Source of the DNA: Chryseobacterium culicis
GTDB taxonomy: Bacteria > Bacteroidota > Bacteroidia > Flavobacteriales > Weeksellaceae
NCBI RefSeq assembly: GCF_002979755.1
Contig: NZ_PCPP01000001.1
Location: forward strand, 1,210,665-1,274,664
Reading direction: 5' to 3'
DNA: 64,000 nucleotides
Shown: piece by piece, positions 17,255-26,960 of the stretch
Position numbering within the stretch: position 1 is the first letter of the stretch
Layout: the number at the start of each line of letters is the position of its first letter
The notes under the pieces: generated by a model
Seen by the model: the letters and a program-made list of their open reading frames with translations, nothing else
What the model was told of the DNA's origin: nothing
The model's database searches: none
Program-made: the position numbers and the translations under genes

Positions 17255-18661
17255 ATGAAAAGAATGTTATTAATTCTAGGTTTAATAGGTTTTCAAATGG
17301 CTTACAGTCAGGATACTATAAAACCTAAAACACCTGAAATTGCTGCTAAAAAAAATCCCTTAGATATTGGTGAGCTCAAAATCAATCTTAATCCAAAAGG
17401 AGACAAATGGCTAAAGTTCAGTGTTTCCAGCCAGATATGGCTTCGTAACATTGAAAATAATCCGGGCACTGCTGTGAATTCTATCCCTCAGCAAGAGACT
17501 TATGATGCAGGAATGCGAAGAATGAGGTTAACCATTCAAAGCCAGATTACTCCTTTTTACACTGTATTTATTCAGGTAGGAGCAAACAATCAAAATTTCA
17601 TCTCTGGAGGAGGCTCCGGCACCGGCACGAACGGAGCAGGAAAAAAGGCGGCTTTCTTCTTCCATGATGCTTATAATGAATTAGCCATTGTTCCCAGAAA
17701 TAATTTTCAGACAGGACAACTCAATAAAAACAATATTTACATGGGAGTTGGTCTTCATTCCTGGAACGGAGTAAGCCGGATGACCAACGGCAGCACGACA
17801 AAAATGCTGGCAGGAGACCTTCCTATTTTTAATTTTCCCACGATTGAAATTGCAGATCAGTTTTCCCGACAGTTTGGAGTATTTGTACATGGAGAATTCA
17901 ACAGGCTTAATTATAGATTCAGTGTCAATAAACCTTTTGCTACAAACATAAAGCCCAGCATAGGAGGAGGCGCTGTAGATAATAATCAAAACGGTAAGTT
18001 ATCATTTGCAGGATATACCTACTACCAGTTTTTCAACAAAGAAATTACAGCAACCTCTTTTCTGGCCGGGAATAACCTCGCTGTAAAAAAAATACTGAAT
18101 GTCGGAGCCGGATTTTACACCAATAAAAATGCTACGTTGACTCAGCCCAAAGAAAATGTTTTTGAATCTCATAATGCTTCAATTTTTGGTACCGATATCT
18201 ACTCTGAAATTCCCGTTGGAAATCAAAAAAAAGAAATGGGACTTACTTTATATAGTGTCTTTTATCACTATAACTATGGACCCAATTATTTAAGAACAAG
18301 CGGTATTATGAATCCTGGCACTGCAGATCCTGACTTTACAGGACAAAAAGCATTGGAAGGAGCAGGAAATAATCGGTTTTTAATGGGAACCGGAAATATA
18401 TTCTTTACCCAGGCAGGTTTTGTACTTCCAAAATTCAGTAAAATCCTTAAGGTTCAACCATTTTTCAGCTATGCTTTAAAAGATTTGAAAGCCTTACATG
18501 AAAAAGGAAGCTACTATGACGTAGGGGCTAATTTCTTTCTCTACGGCCAAAATGCCAAAATTGTAGCTCAGTACAGCAGCAGACCCATATATGATGCGGT
18601 TTCAAAAATAATTTTTGATAGAAAGGGAGAATTCCTGCTAGGACTTTACATCGTACTTTAA
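17255..18661 (+). CDS. Outer-membrane porin
   Basis: 468 aa from ATG 17255 (MKRMLLILGLIGFQMAYSQ signal peptide; the frame from 17237 only adds six residues). The mature protein is rich in alternating polar and aromatic residues, as in beta-barrels, with DAGMRRMRLTIQSQITP near residue 90, an arrangement seen in phosphate-selective-porin-like proteins of Bacteroidetes, and a C-terminus (GLYIVL) suited to barrel closure. An MFS carrier begins 11 bp later. I infer that it lets organic acids cross the outer membrane for the two inner-membrane carriers. Confidence 0.8.
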   Translation: MKRMLLILGLIGFQMAYSQDTIKPKTPEIAAKKNPLDIGELKINLNPKGDKWLKFSVSSQIWLRNIENNPGTAVNSIPQQETYDAGMRRMRLTIQSQITPFYTVFIQVGANNQNFISGGGSGTGTNGAGKKAAFFFHDAYNELAIVPRNNFQTGQLNKNNIYMGVGLHSWNGVSRMTNGSTTKMLAGDLPIFNFPTIEIADQFSRQFGVFVHGEFNRLNYRFSVNKPFATNIKPSIGGGAVDNNQNGKLSFAGYTYYQFFNKEITATSFLAGNNLAVKKILNVGAGFYTNKNATLTQPKENVFESHNASIFGTDIYSEIPVGNQKKEMGLTLYSVFYHYNYGPNYLRTSGIMNPGTADPDFTGQKALEGAGNNRFLMGTGNIFFTQAGFVLPKFSKILKVQPFFSYALKDLKALHEKGSYYDVGANFFLYGQNAKIVAQYSSRPIYDAVSKIIFDRKGEFLLGLYIVL

Positions 18662-18672
18662 AATTACGTTCT

Positions 18673-19959
18673 ATGAATACAACTCAAATTACAACTTCGC
18701 AGAGAATCAAAGCCATCATTGGGGGTTCCATAGGCAACCTGGTGGAATGGTATGACTGGTATGCTTACGCAGCATTTGCCATCTATTTTTCAAATTCATT
18801 TTTCCCGGATTCCGATCTTAATGCACAGCTGCTTAATACTGCCGGAATTTTTGCGGTGGGTTTCCTCATGCGGCCTGTTGGCGGATGGATGTTTGGAAGT
18901 ATTGCAGATAAAATTGGAAGAAAAAAAGCCATGACACTTTCTGTTTTGCTAATGTCTTTCGGATCATTACTGATTGCCCTTACTCCTACTTATGAGACCA
19001 TAGGAATCTTAGCTCCTGCTATGTTATTGATTGCAAGACTCCTGCAAGGATTAAGTGTGGGAGGAGAATATGGGGTTTCAGCTACATACCTGAGTGAAAT
19101 GGCAGATGAAAAAAGAAGAGGTTTCTATTCAAGCTTTCAGTATGTAACTTTAATTGGAGGACAGCTTATCGCTTTGGGAATTCAACTCATTTTGCAGAAA
19201 ATAGTACTCACAGAGACCCAACTGCAGGATTGGGGCTGGAGAATTCCTTTTGTAGTAGGTGCTTTCCTTTCTGTTATTGCTTTATATCTCAGATCAAGCC
19301 TTCATGAAACTGAAGCTTTTAAAAACAAAACTTCCCATGAAAAGAAAGGAACAATCAAAGAACTTCTTAAGCATCCAAAAGCTGTACTTACCGTAGTAGG
19401 ACTGACATTAGGAGGAACATTGGCATTTTATACTTATACAACGTATATGCAAAAATTCCTAGTCAATACGGTGCATCTTAGTAAAGAGCAGTCTACATTG
19501 ATATCATTTGTTTCTTTATTTCTTTTTGCGTGTCTGCAGCCTTTATTTGGTATGTTATCTGACAAAATTGGAAGAAAACCCTTATTGATTGCTTTTGGAA
19601 TTCTTGGAACAGTATGTACAGTACCCCTTCTCACCATGTTAAGTCTCATTACTTCCGCTTGGGCGGCATTCTTTTTAATTATGATTGCCTTAGTGATTCT
19701 TAGCGGATATACTTCAATTAATGCGGTTGTAAAAGCTGAACTCTTTCCTTCGGAGATCCGGGCTCTGGGAGTAGGTTTTCCTTATGCTCTGACTGTTGCT
19801 ATTTTTGGCGGAACTGCCGAATATATTGCCTTATGGCTAAAAAAAATGAATATGGAATCATTATTCTATTGGTATATCACAGCATGTATACTTTTCTCCC
19901 TGATCGTATATGCAAGAATGAAAGACACAAAAAAAATATCAGAATTGGATAAAGATTAG
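18673..19959 (+). CDS. MFS metabolite:H+ symporter (KgtP/ProP type)
   Basis: 428 aa with 12 predicted transmembrane helices. The N-terminus GGSIGNLVEWYDWYAYAAF and the loop motifs ADKIGRKKAM and RLLQGLSVGGEYG are signatures of the MHS family, which includes alpha-ketoglutarate, citrate and proline/betaine permeases. Located 11 bp after the porin and 99 bp before a C4-dicarboxylate carrier, so alpha-ketoglutarate or a related carboxylate is the likely substrate. The substrate cannot be fixed by eye. Confidence 0.9.
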   Translation: MNTTQITTSQRIKAIIGGSIGNLVEWYDWYAYAAFAIYFSNSFFPDSDLNAQLLNTAGIFAVGFLMRPVGGWMFGSIADKIGRKKAMTLSVLLMSFGSLLIALTPTYETIGILAPAMLLIARLLQGLSVGGEYGVSATYLSEMADEKRRGFYSSFQYVTLIGGQLIALGIQLILQKIVLTETQLQDWGWRIPFVVGAFLSVIALYLRSSLHETEAFKNKTSHEKKGTIKELLKHPKAVLTVVGLTLGGTLAFYTYTTYMQKFLVNTVHLSKEQSTLISFVSLFLFACLQPLFGMLSDKIGRKPLLIAFGILGTVCTVPLLTMLSLITSAWAAFFLIMIALVILSGYTSINAVVKAELFPSEIRALGVGFPYALTVAIFGGTAEYIALWLKKMNMESLFYWYITACILFSLIVYARMKDTKKISELDKD

Positions 19960-20058
19960 ATGCCACTATCTGTAAGTCCAAAATCTGGCGATCTGTGATA
20001 TGTATTCTTCATTCTATCCCCTAACACCTTACAACTAATAAAATAAATATAAACACTT

Positions 20059-21330
20059 ATGAAATCAAAAAAAATATATCAGCAGCTTTACTTCCAAGTT
20101 GTTATTGCGATCATTGGCGGTGTATTTTTAGGCCAGTTCTACCCTGAAATCGGTGAGAAAATGAAACCATTGGGTGATGGTTTTATTAAAATGATTAAAA
20201 TGATTATTGCACCCGTTATTTTTATTACCCTCACATTGGGGATCGCTCATATGACAGATCTCACAAAAGTGGGCCGGATTGCCATAAAATCAATGATTTA
20301 TTTTTTTACCTTCTCTACATTGGCTCTTGTGATTGGGCTTATTGTGGGCAATCTATTACAGCCCGGATCGGGATTAAACATAGATCCTGCAAATCTTTCG
20401 GGTGATATTTCTCAATATCAGCAGAAAGCTCATGAAACAACCATCACGGGATTTATCACCAGTATTATTCCTGATACGTTATTCAGTCCTCTCGTGGGTG
20501 ATAATATTCTTCAGATATTATTGGTTTCGATTTTAATGGGCGTTGCTTTGGTTTTAACCAAAAATAAAAGCCAAAAAATCATTGATTTTATCCAGGATTT
20601 ATCAGCACCCATCTTTAAAATTGTTCATATGTTGATGAAGCTAGCTCCTATTGGGGCTTTTGGGGCTATGGCATTTACGATTGGGAAATATGGGCTATAT
20701 TCTGTTTTAAACCTAATTTTTTTAGTTGGTACCTTTTACATCACTTCTATTCTCTTTGTCATTATAATATTAGGAGCTGTAGCGTGGTATAATGGATTTA
20801 ATATTTTTAAACTCATTATTTATCTTAAAGAAGAAGTTCTTCTGGTATTGGGAACGAGTTCTTCAGAATCTGCACTGCCGGGGATTATGGAAAAACTTGA
20901 AAAAGCAGGCTGTTCAAAAACTATTGTAGGTTTTGTAGTTCCTACCGGTTATTCTTTTAATCTTGACGGAACCAATATTTATATGACCCTTGCTTCATTG
21001 TTTATTGCACAGGCTCTCAATATCCACCTGCCCATCGAAAAACAGCTGGCTCTTCTTCTGATTGCTATGCTAAGTTCTAAAGGAGCTGCAGGAGTAACAG
21101 GAGCTGGTTTTGTCACTTTAGCCGCAACATTGGCTATCGTCCCTGAAATTCCTATTGCCGGAATGACATTGATTTTGGGAATTGATAAATTTATGAGTGA
21201 ATGCAGAGCCATCACAAATGTTATGGGCAATTCTGTAGCGACTATTGTTGTCGCTAACTGGGAAAATCAGCTGGATAAAAAACAACTTCAACGATGTCTT
21301 AACCATCCCATTAAAAACATTACTGAATAA
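20059..21330 (+). CDS. Dicarboxylate/amino acid:cation symporter (DctA type)
   Basis: 423 aa, the usual DAACS length. Hallmarks are the serine-rich re-entrant loop [17 protein letters not shown] (about 272-288), the [17 protein letters not shown] helix, and [13 protein letters not shown]; the N-terminal [11 protein letters not shown] matches DctA and GltP. It imports C4-dicarboxylates such as succinate, fumarate or malate, or possibly glutamate, with protons or Na+. Last gene of the porin/transporter run, closed by a strong terminator at 21364. Confidence 0.92.
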   Translation: MKSKKIYQQLYFQVVIAIIGGVFLGQFYPEIGEKMKPLGDGFIKMIKMIIAPVIFITLTLGIAHMTDLTKVGRIAIKSMIYFFTFSTLALVIGLIVGNLLQPGSGLNIDPANLSGDISQYQQKAHETTITGFITSIIPDTLFSPLVGDNILQILLVSILMGVALVLTKNKSQKIIDFIQDLSAPIFKIVHMLMKLAPIGAFGAMAFTIGKYGLYSVLNLIFLVGTFYITSILFVIIILGAVAWYNGFNIFKLIIYLKEEVLLVLGTSSSESALPGIMEKLEKAGCSKTIVGFVVPTGYSFNLDGTNIYMTLASLFIAQALNIHLPIEKQLALLLIAMLSSKGAAGVTGAGFVTLAATLAIVPEIPIAGMTLILGIDKFMSECRAITNVMGNSVATIVVANWENQLDKKQLQRCLNHPIKNITE

Positions 21331-21363
21331 AAACATTATTCCTATATTTAACTTCATATTAGT

Positions 21364-21398
21364 AAAGCCCTGTTTTAAAAATTTTAAAGCAGGGCTTT
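21364..21398 (+). terminator. Intrinsic terminator of the organic-acid transport operon
   Basis: AAAGCCCTG and CAGGGCTTT arms, extended by TTTAAAA/TTTTAAA, then T5. It lies 33 bp past the DctA-type gene. Confidence 0.9.
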
Positions 21399-21493
21399 TT
21401 ATAGATATAAATCATTTACAATCACTATAAAAACCGTCATTCCTATCGTTAAATAACTACAAACCTTATGCCTTCGCAAGCAAATTTATTATA

Positions 21494-21501
21494 TAGTTTT
21501 G
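21494..21501 (+). promoter_or_regulatory. -7 promoter box before thioredoxin-like gene
   Basis: TAGTTTTG matches TAnnTTTG exactly and ends 16 nt before the ATG at 21518. Confidence 0.5.
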
Positions 21502-21517
21502 CTATAAAAGAAGTAAT

Positions 21518-22036
21518 ATGAAAAGGTGGTTTTTATTTTTCGTTATTCCAATGGGAATAATATTAATTGGTTTATTATTCATTAGGTCCAGAAACATAAA
21601 TAATTCAACTCAGCATCATAAATCAGCAGCAGACTCTCACGATATTAAAGACAGTTCTTTTCAGAAAGAATACCTTAATAAAGGGGGAATAACTGTTGTA
21701 AATGTATGGGCAACCTGGTGTCAGCCATGTGTTCAGGAAATCCCTGTTTTTCAGAAAATAGCAGCAGAAAATAATACGGTAAAATTTGTTTTCTTATCAT
21801 TGGATGATGATCCGAAAAAATTAGAGATGTTCCTTACAAAACATCCTATCAATGATATAACGTTTAAAAACAAAGGTTATATAGAGGCCATCAAAACATT
21901 TCTGGGCGGGAACGGGATCATGGGATATAATGTCATTCCACAGACTTTTATTATTAAAGATGGTAAAGTTGTAGACAAAAATACAGGTGGAATTGACTAT
22001 CGAAATTTTACAAACAAGTTGAAATCATTCTACTAG
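21518..22036 (+). CDS. Membrane-anchored TlpA-like thioredoxin
   Basis: 172 aa. An N-terminal helix (about 3-22) anchors the protein with its thioredoxin domain in the periplasm. The active site is WATWCQPCVQEIP (Cys near residues 69 and 72), and the cis-proline loop is VIPQTFII. Such proteins reduce disulfides or act in redox folding of exported proteins. It precedes two secreted proteases and a secreted dehydrogenase, but no direct link is visible. Confidence 0.9.
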   Translation: MKRWFLFFVIPMGIILIGLLFIRSRNINNSTQHHKSAADSHDIKDSSFQKEYLNKGGITVVNVWATWCQPCVQEIPVFQKIAAENNTVKFVFLSLDDDPKKLEMFLTKHPINDITFKNKGYIEAIKTFLGGNGIMGYNVIPQTFIIKDGKVVDKNTGGIDYRNFTNKLKSFY

Positions 22037-22095
22037 CTCCAATCATAATTTTTTGGATTATTCAAATAATTTAACAACATAAAAAAACCAAAATA

Positions 22096-24231
22096 ATGAA
22101 ATTTAAATCTCTATTATTTATGTCCCTATTTTCCATAATAGGGTTTGCTCAAGAAAACAGACCTCATGAGTGTAAAGCAGACGAAATGATGAAAAAACAT
22201 TTTGAACTGCATCCTGAATCTAAGGCTGAATATGAAAATTTTGAAAAATTCACCAAAGATTTTGTAAAAAAGATGGAATCAAACAAAGCTCCATTGAATA
22301 AAAATGTCAATACTCCCACCTATATCATCCCTGTAGTTTTTCATGTGTATGGAGAATCTCAGAGTGGTGTATTGGCAAATTATCAGAAAGTAGTTGACTT
22401 ACTGGAGCAAATCAACTTAAATTTCAATGGAATTAATACCGATTCAAATACTGTGGATTCTTACTTCCAGCCTATTAGGGGCACATTAAGTATTGAATTC
22501 CGCTTAGCTAAAATTGACCCAACCGGAAAAGCCACAAGCGGCGTGATATTTCATCCTTTCAAAAGTGGATATGGCAACGGTGGCGGATATGATGCACAAA
22601 TTGCTGCAGATGCATGGGATAATACCAAGTATATGAATGTGTATATACAAAATGATCTGTATGCTAATAAAGTTTTTAACAACTCAGGAGTTGCCTGGTA
22701 TCCCGATTCAAACATGACCTCATCCAATACAGCCAGAGTTGTTTATAACGGCCGTTATATATATGATGCTGCGGGAACTGTGGCTTCAAACGAATTTTCT
22801 GATACATTCACTCACGAATTCGGGCATTGGTTAAATCTTCAACACACGTTCAATATTCCTTGCTCAACGGGAAACCCTAGTAATGATGGTGATGGAGTTG
22901 CTGACACCCCTGTAGAAGATAATTCTTCCGGATTAGGATGTAACCCTGGAAATAATTGTCTTGGACAAAAAGTGAACGTTGAAAACTATATGGGATACAA
23001 CGGTTCCGCCGGTTGTTATAAAATGTTCACCACTGGACAGGTTAACAGAATGTTAGCCGCATTAAATCACCCTTCAAGAATAAATTTATGGCAGCCTGCT
23101 AACTTAGCAGCAACCGGAGTTGCTAATACTCCCCCTAAATTGACTCTTAGCAACAGTACCTTTACAGAAAACCTAGACAATAATGGAGCAGTGTCCTTAG
23201 ATGGATCAGTAGCATCTGTTCCTGCATCAACCATTACCTTAAACGGAGCAACATTTGCCATATCGAATGGAACAACTCTTATTGCAGGAACACATTTCAC
23301 ATCTTCATTACCCGCTGGAGTAACAGCAACGATAGTCGTTACAAGCCCTACTACTGCTACCCTTACTATAAATGGTGCGGCAACCACCCATCCTAAAAGC
23401 CAGGTTCTCAATTCATCAATTACGTTCTTAGATACAGCTATAACCGGAGGTGTAACTTCACTAGGTTCAACGACCGCTTTAGCATTAACTTTTTCTTATA
23501 AAGATCCTTATAAAATAGTTACAGGAATTCCTTTAGAAAGCTATGCCAATCCAACAGCAACAACTGTAGCCATAAACTCCGGAGCAACCTGGAAATATTT
23601 TATCATTAACCCGGAGCTTAGTGATGATGCAGGGTATGGTGCCTGGTACTATGGGGCCAATCAATTAAAATTGGAAACCTATTGGAAAGGATTAGTATGC
23701 GAAACAGGAACCAGAAATATTAGTTTACTTCCTGCCTGCACCACCATAAGTAATGCGAATAATTTTGGTTTCCCTATTGCTACTCCAGGACAACTTGACG
23801 TCTACACTCCTACCTATACTGTCTGGTCTGGTCAAACCGCTTATGTTGGTTTTAGAACCCGATTCGAAGGCTACAGGATTAACGGCTATTTCAAACTGAC
23901 TGTCGGTTCCAATGGTTCAAGTTATTCTGTAACTGAGTTTGGCTACAACACACAGCCATTTGGCAGTATCACAACACCTTGTACATTATCCACTAAAGAC
24001 ATTGAGACCAACTTAGAAACTTCTATTTATCCGAATCCGGCTTCTGATATTTTGAATATTAAAACAAAGGGGAAAATTAAATCAATTACGGTTTATGATA
24101 TGTCCGGAAGAAAAATGAATGCTAAAGTTATTGGTGATAAGGTTGATGTTAAACACTTCCAAAGCGGAACTTATTTAATTGATATTGAAACTTCTTTAGG
24201 AAAATCTTCCCAAAAATTCATTAAAAAATAG
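22096..24231 (+). CDS. Secreted M43-family metalloprotease with T9SS sorting domain
   Basis: 711 aa. Signal peptide (MKFKSLLFMSLFSIIGFAQ), a short pro-region, then a cytophagalysin/pappalysin-type catalytic domain (about 75-335) with YIIPVVFHVYGE and zinc motif HEFGHWLNLQH (His-Glu-x-x-His-x5-His), followed by the YMGY Met-turn. A low-complexity Thr/Ser/Ala-rich section (about 345-470) and a beta-rich module follow. The last 70 residues are a type-A T9SS sorting domain (SIYPNPASDILNIKT ... GTYLIDIETSLGKSSQKFIKK). It is predicted to be exported by Sec and then type IX secretion and released or surface-attached. Substrate unknown. Confidence 0.93.
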   Translation: MKFKSLLFMSLFSIIGFAQENRPHECKADEMMKKHFELHPESKAEYENFEKFTKDFVKKMESNKAPLNKNVNTPTYIIPVVFHVYGESQSGVLANYQKVVDLLEQINLNFNGINTDSNTVDSYFQPIRGTLSIEFRLAKIDPTGKATSGVIFHPFKSGYGNGGGYDAQIAADAWDNTKYMNVYIQNDLYANKVFNNSGVAWYPDSNMTSSNTARVVYNGRYIYDAAGTVASNEFSDTFTHEFGHWLNLQHTFNIPCSTGNPSNDGDGVADTPVEDNSSGLGCNPGNNCLGQKVNVENYMGYNGSAGCYKMFTTGQVNRMLAALNHPSRINLWQPANLAATGVANTPPKLTLSNSTFTENLDNNGAVSLDGSVASVPASTITLNGATFAISNGTTLIAGTHFTSSLPAGVTATIVVTSPTTATLTINGAATTHPKSQVLNSSITFLDTAITGGVTSLGSTTALALTFSYKDPYKIVTGIPLESYANPTATTVAINSGATWKYFIINPELSDDAGYGAWYYGANQLKLETYWKGLVCETGTRNISLLPACTTISNANNFGFPIATPGQLDVYTPTYTVWSGQTAYVGFRTRFEGYRINGYFKLTVGSNGSSYSVTEFGYNTQPFGSITTPCTLSTKDIETNLETSIYPNPASDILNIKTKGKIKSITVYDMSGRKMNAKVIGDKVDVKHFQSGTYLIDIETSLGKSSQKFIKK

Positions 24232-24346
24232 AATCAAACACTCTATCAGTAAAATATGATTTATAATAAAAGGTCTCATTTTTAAAAATAAATTCGTCAA
24301 ACATTCATATTTTAACTCCCTGTATTTTTTGAGATGGTACAGGATT

Positions 24347-24376
24347 AAGATGGGCTCATTGAGCTCATCTTTTTTG
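24347..24376 (+). terminator. Intrinsic terminator after M43 protease
   Basis: AAGATGGGCTC, ATT loop, GAGCTCATCTT, then T6. It is one of five related hairpins in the two gaps around the proteases (24347, 24714, 24937, 26447, 26780). Confidence 0.85.
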
Positions 24377-24411
24377 TTTTTCATTCCTAAAAACATATTG
24401 TACGACAATTT

Positions 24412-24740
24412 ATAACTTCATAGATATAGTCTAATATCTACAATTTATATTTCTCATTACTTAAGCTATTTCAATAAGTTTGTACTTATTAAGTTGTTTA
24501 TGTGCACTTTACTACTAAATATAAAAATAGGGGACATTTTTGAAGACAAAACTATATCCATCTATCCAATTTCCGATTTTTAGTACTAATGACATTATTC
24601 ATAATATTAAATTTCATCCTTTTTAAGTTTAAAAACATACTATAAATTGGGATATAAGCCAAGTAACTTTTTTAAGGATATAGTGCGTATTATTAGTATT
24701 TAAGTGTACAATGAAAGATGAGTGTATTGCTCATCTTTCT
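24412..24740 (+). repeat. Degenerate ~330-bp intergenic repeat, copy 1
   Basis: No ORF. The sequence aligns by eye with 26521-26812: both open with ATAACTTC, share AATATCTACA, TATTTCAATA.GTTTGTA and a later CCGATTTT/CCGGATTTT block, and both end in a GATG(A/G)GC hairpin with T-run. The homology runs the whole length but is imperfect, so these are old duplicates. They may be decayed genes or independent transcripts with a terminator. Confidence 0.55.
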
Positions 24741-24744
24741 TTTT
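24714..24744 (+). terminator. Hairpin closing intergenic repeat copy 1
   Basis: AAAGATGAG, seven-base loop, CTCATCTTT, then CT6. No annotated gene ends here, so it terminates either read-through from the M43 gene or an unrecognised short transcript. Confidence 0.7.
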
Positions 24745-24790
24745 TCTATATCATAACTTTCATCATAATTGATTAAAGCAGATAATTATA

Positions 24791-24886
24791 CTGTTTTATG
24801 TATCCAAAAACATCTATTCTCACAAATTATGATAAGCATACTGATACTGCACAATTTTGAAAATCAAAACTTTATTAACACATTAA
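24791..24886 (+). pseudogene. Remnant of the 3' end of an M12-type protease gene
   Basis: The last nine codons, 24860-24886, read KIKTLLTH-stop, matching the KIKTSLTY-stop end of the protease at 25105-26397. Upstream, CAT.(A/C)TGAT and TTATGTAT blocks align with the paralogue's end region at the DNA level but the frame is broken by stops and a 1-base gap. The 3'-untranslated sequence also matches (ATGATATAA, TTCAGTA, AGGATGA hairpin). This is therefore what is left of a second copy of that gene. Confidence 0.6.
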
Positions 24887-24936
24887 TGTACCCCTTATGA
24901 TATAACCTGGATCTTACATTCAGTACATTTTAAAAG

Positions 24937-24964
24937 AGGATGAGCAATTTTGTTCATCCTTTTT
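24937..24964 (+). terminator. Terminator left from the lost protease copy
   Basis: AGGATGAgCAA/TTGtTCATCCT stem followed by T5. Nearly the same hairpin and flanks follow the intact protease gene at 26447-26479. Confidence 0.75.
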
Positions 24965-25025
24965 ATTGTACTATGACATGTCCATTAAAAAATATGACAA
25001 GTAAGATCACTAATGCTTTCATCCA

Positions 25026-25081
25026 TGTAGTTTTATATCCACACATACGTTTTTTTATCTCACAACAAAGGGAGTAATTTT
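25026..25081 (+). promoter_or_regulatory. Promoter of M12-like protease with TGTAG element
   Basis: TAATTTTG at 25074-25081 matches TAnnTTTG and ends 23 nt before the ATG. A TGTAGTTTTATATCCACA element starts at 25026, about 48 bp upstream of the -7 box, the position expected for an activator site. Confidence 0.5.
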
Positions 25082-25104
25082 GTCACCAACTAAAGAATTA
25101 TATT

Positions 25105-26397
25105 ATGAAAAAGATTATGATTTCAATGGCCTTTGCAGCCACTCTCTTTGTTTCATGTCGTAATGAAAACCTTGAAACCAGTTCTGCTGCTGATAGTGGC
25201 ATCGTAACCAATAACGGCAGTATGTACAAAATTTCGGAATTACCATTAGTACCAGAGTTTGCAAAACCTATTGAAAAAGAAGGAGAAGTAAGAAAATTTA
25301 TACTTATCAAAAATGATGGCATCCAACTGAATTTCGAATTAACAAGTAACAAAGCTACTTTATTTGGAAAAATGAGAACCTTTATTGGAACGGTAAATTC
25401 TAAAGGAAAGAATAAAGAAAAGGCTATCATGATCGTAGGAGAAAACGGCTTTGACTTATTTTACTCAAATCAAAATCAGGATTTCAGACTGAAGGGCAAT
25501 CAGGATCTCAATATCGGTTTGCAAAAAGGAAATCTTGGTATCAACCCTGATCACCAGACTCAGTTTCTGACTTTAGCGAAGAAAAAAGGATTAGATGGTA
25601 GTCGTTTATTACAGGAAGCCAATAAAAAATCGGTTGATAACGACCAACGTTATGAGGTAGCAATAGAAAAATCAAACAATTATTCCTTAATTAATGTAAC
25701 GGCAACCCAACAGAAAAAAGGAGCGGCCGAAGGGAAAGGAATATGTAAAGCAGCTTCTCTTCCTTTTCCCTCTAACGAAAAATCTCAAGATAGGAATTCA
25801 GGGTCTTTGCGTGCGTACAATATTGAAGTGGTATATAGTGACAGTACTTTTGATTTTAACTCATTATACGCAGCTCTTTTAACTTCCCTTAATTCAGTAG
25901 ATTCAGGGTTTGAAGCAATCTCACCAAATGTCACCCAATATCCAGGACGCCCTAATAATCCTGATTTTCCATTATCCGTAGAAGATGAATTGTATTATAA
26001 CAATGTATTTTCTAAGGTAGATAACTCAAGTGAGCAATTAAATAAGCTTACACATTGGATTGCAGAGGCTAAACCTCATAGTCCAGGAAAAGTAGTTAGG
26101 GTTGCTCTATATGAAAATTATTGGTCATCGAGTACTTATGGGTTGGCATGGATCGACCAATACCGTTATAGTGGCAGTATTCAAAGCAGTGGTCGCAAAT
26201 ACTCATCCTTGATAGCCTGTGATGATTATAATAGTACACTCGCTCATGAATGTGGTCACAATTTAGGAGCAATCCACGTTGACAATACCGGGGATGTTAT
26301 GTATAAAAGTGTTAATGGCTTCTGGGGGGCTTACAACGTTTATACTCATCATGATGCCACCAATATCTCTAAAATAAAGACTTCACTGACCTATTAA
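25105..26397 (+). CDS. Lipoprotein zinc metalloprotease, M12/reprolysin-like
   Basis: 430 aa. The signal MKKIMISMAFAATLFVSC fits a lipoprotein with acylated Cys18. A pro-domain-like region runs to about residue 240. The catalytic part has LAHECGHNLGAIHVD near residues 385-399 (His-Glu-x-x-His-x-x-Gly-x-x-His zinc site) and a DVMY Met-turn, as in reprolysin-type (M12B) metzincins. No T9SS sorting domain is present, so the protein is probably held in a membrane. The remains of a second copy lie just upstream, so the gene was once duplicated. Substrate unknown. Confidence 0.85.
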   Translation: MKKIMISMAFAATLFVSCRNENLETSSAADSGIVTNNGSMYKISELPLVPEFAKPIEKEGEVRKFILIKNDGIQLNFELTSNKATLFGKMRTFIGTVNSKGKNKEKAIMIVGENGFDLFYSNQNQDFRLKGNQDLNIGLQKGNLGINPDHQTQFLTLAKKKGLDGSRLLQEANKKSVDNDQRYEVAIEKSNNYSLINVTATQQKKGAAEGKGICKAASLPFPSNEKSQDRNSGSLRAYNIEVVYSDSTFDFNSLYAALLTSLNSVDSGFEAISPNVTQYPGRPNNPDFPLSVEDELYYNNVFSKVDNSSEQLNKLTHWIAEAKPHSPGKVVRVALYENYWSSSTYGLAWIDQYRYSGSIQSSGRKYSSLIACDDYNSTLAHECGHNLGAIHVDNTGDVMYKSVNGFWGAYNVYTHHDATNISKIKTSLTY

Positions 26398-26446
26398 ATG
26401 TAAAAGATTATATGATATAATCCATATCTTAACTTCAGTATATTGT

Positions 26447-26479
26447 AAAAAAGGATGAACAAAACTGTTCATCCTTTTT
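26447..26479 (+). terminator. Intrinsic terminator after M12-like protease
   Basis: AAAAGGATGAAC, short loop, GTTCATCCTTTTT, 50 bp past the stop codon. Confidence 0.88.
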
Positions 26480-26520
26480 AATTTAACACCAATTAAAATT
26501 TATTCATAATACAGCAATAA

Positions 26521-26812
26521 ATAACTTCCTGTTCGTAGTACAATATCTACAGTTTTAAGTCTCTATTCTTTTAATTATTTCAATAGGTTTGTAGAAATAA
26601 AGTTCACTTACAAAGTATCAATAAAGATGCTTGACAAAGCTCATCAGTCATAGAAATATTTATCCTGGTTTATTCCGGATTTTCATTAAGAATGATATTA
26701 TCTGTATTCAATTTCAACATCCTGATTTAGAAGATCACCCCTCCGGATATAAACCGTAGATTTTTTTGTAAGTGTTAGCAGAAAGATGGGCTATAGCTCA
26801 TCTTTCTTTTTT
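26521..26812 (+). repeat. Degenerate ~330-bp intergenic repeat, copy 2
   Basis: Homologous to 24412-24740 over its length and likewise without an ORF. It lies after the terminator of the M12-like gene and ends in its own hairpin (26780-26810). Conservation of both the body and the terminal hairpin in the two copies argues against random spacer. Confidence 0.55.
26780..26812 (+). terminator. Hairpin closing intergenic repeat copy 2
   Basis: AGAAAGATGgGC, TATA loop region, GCtCATCTTTCT followed by T7. No gene ends within 380 bp upstream. Confidence 0.7.
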
Positions 26813-26960
26813 TATCTCCAATGATAAAATTATAGGAAAGAAATACGTCACCAATCTATTCAACAATAACAGCTCATATTCCAGATCATTTAACAATACA
26901 AAACTGAAGTTAAAAACACTTCATATTTTTCACCACAATAAGAAATAAAATCAAAAATGC

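Noticed and set aside
23067..23411. 114-codon minus-strand ORF inside the M43 gene
   Set aside because: It is antisense to the Thr/Ser/Ala-rich section of the protease and arises from its biased codons.
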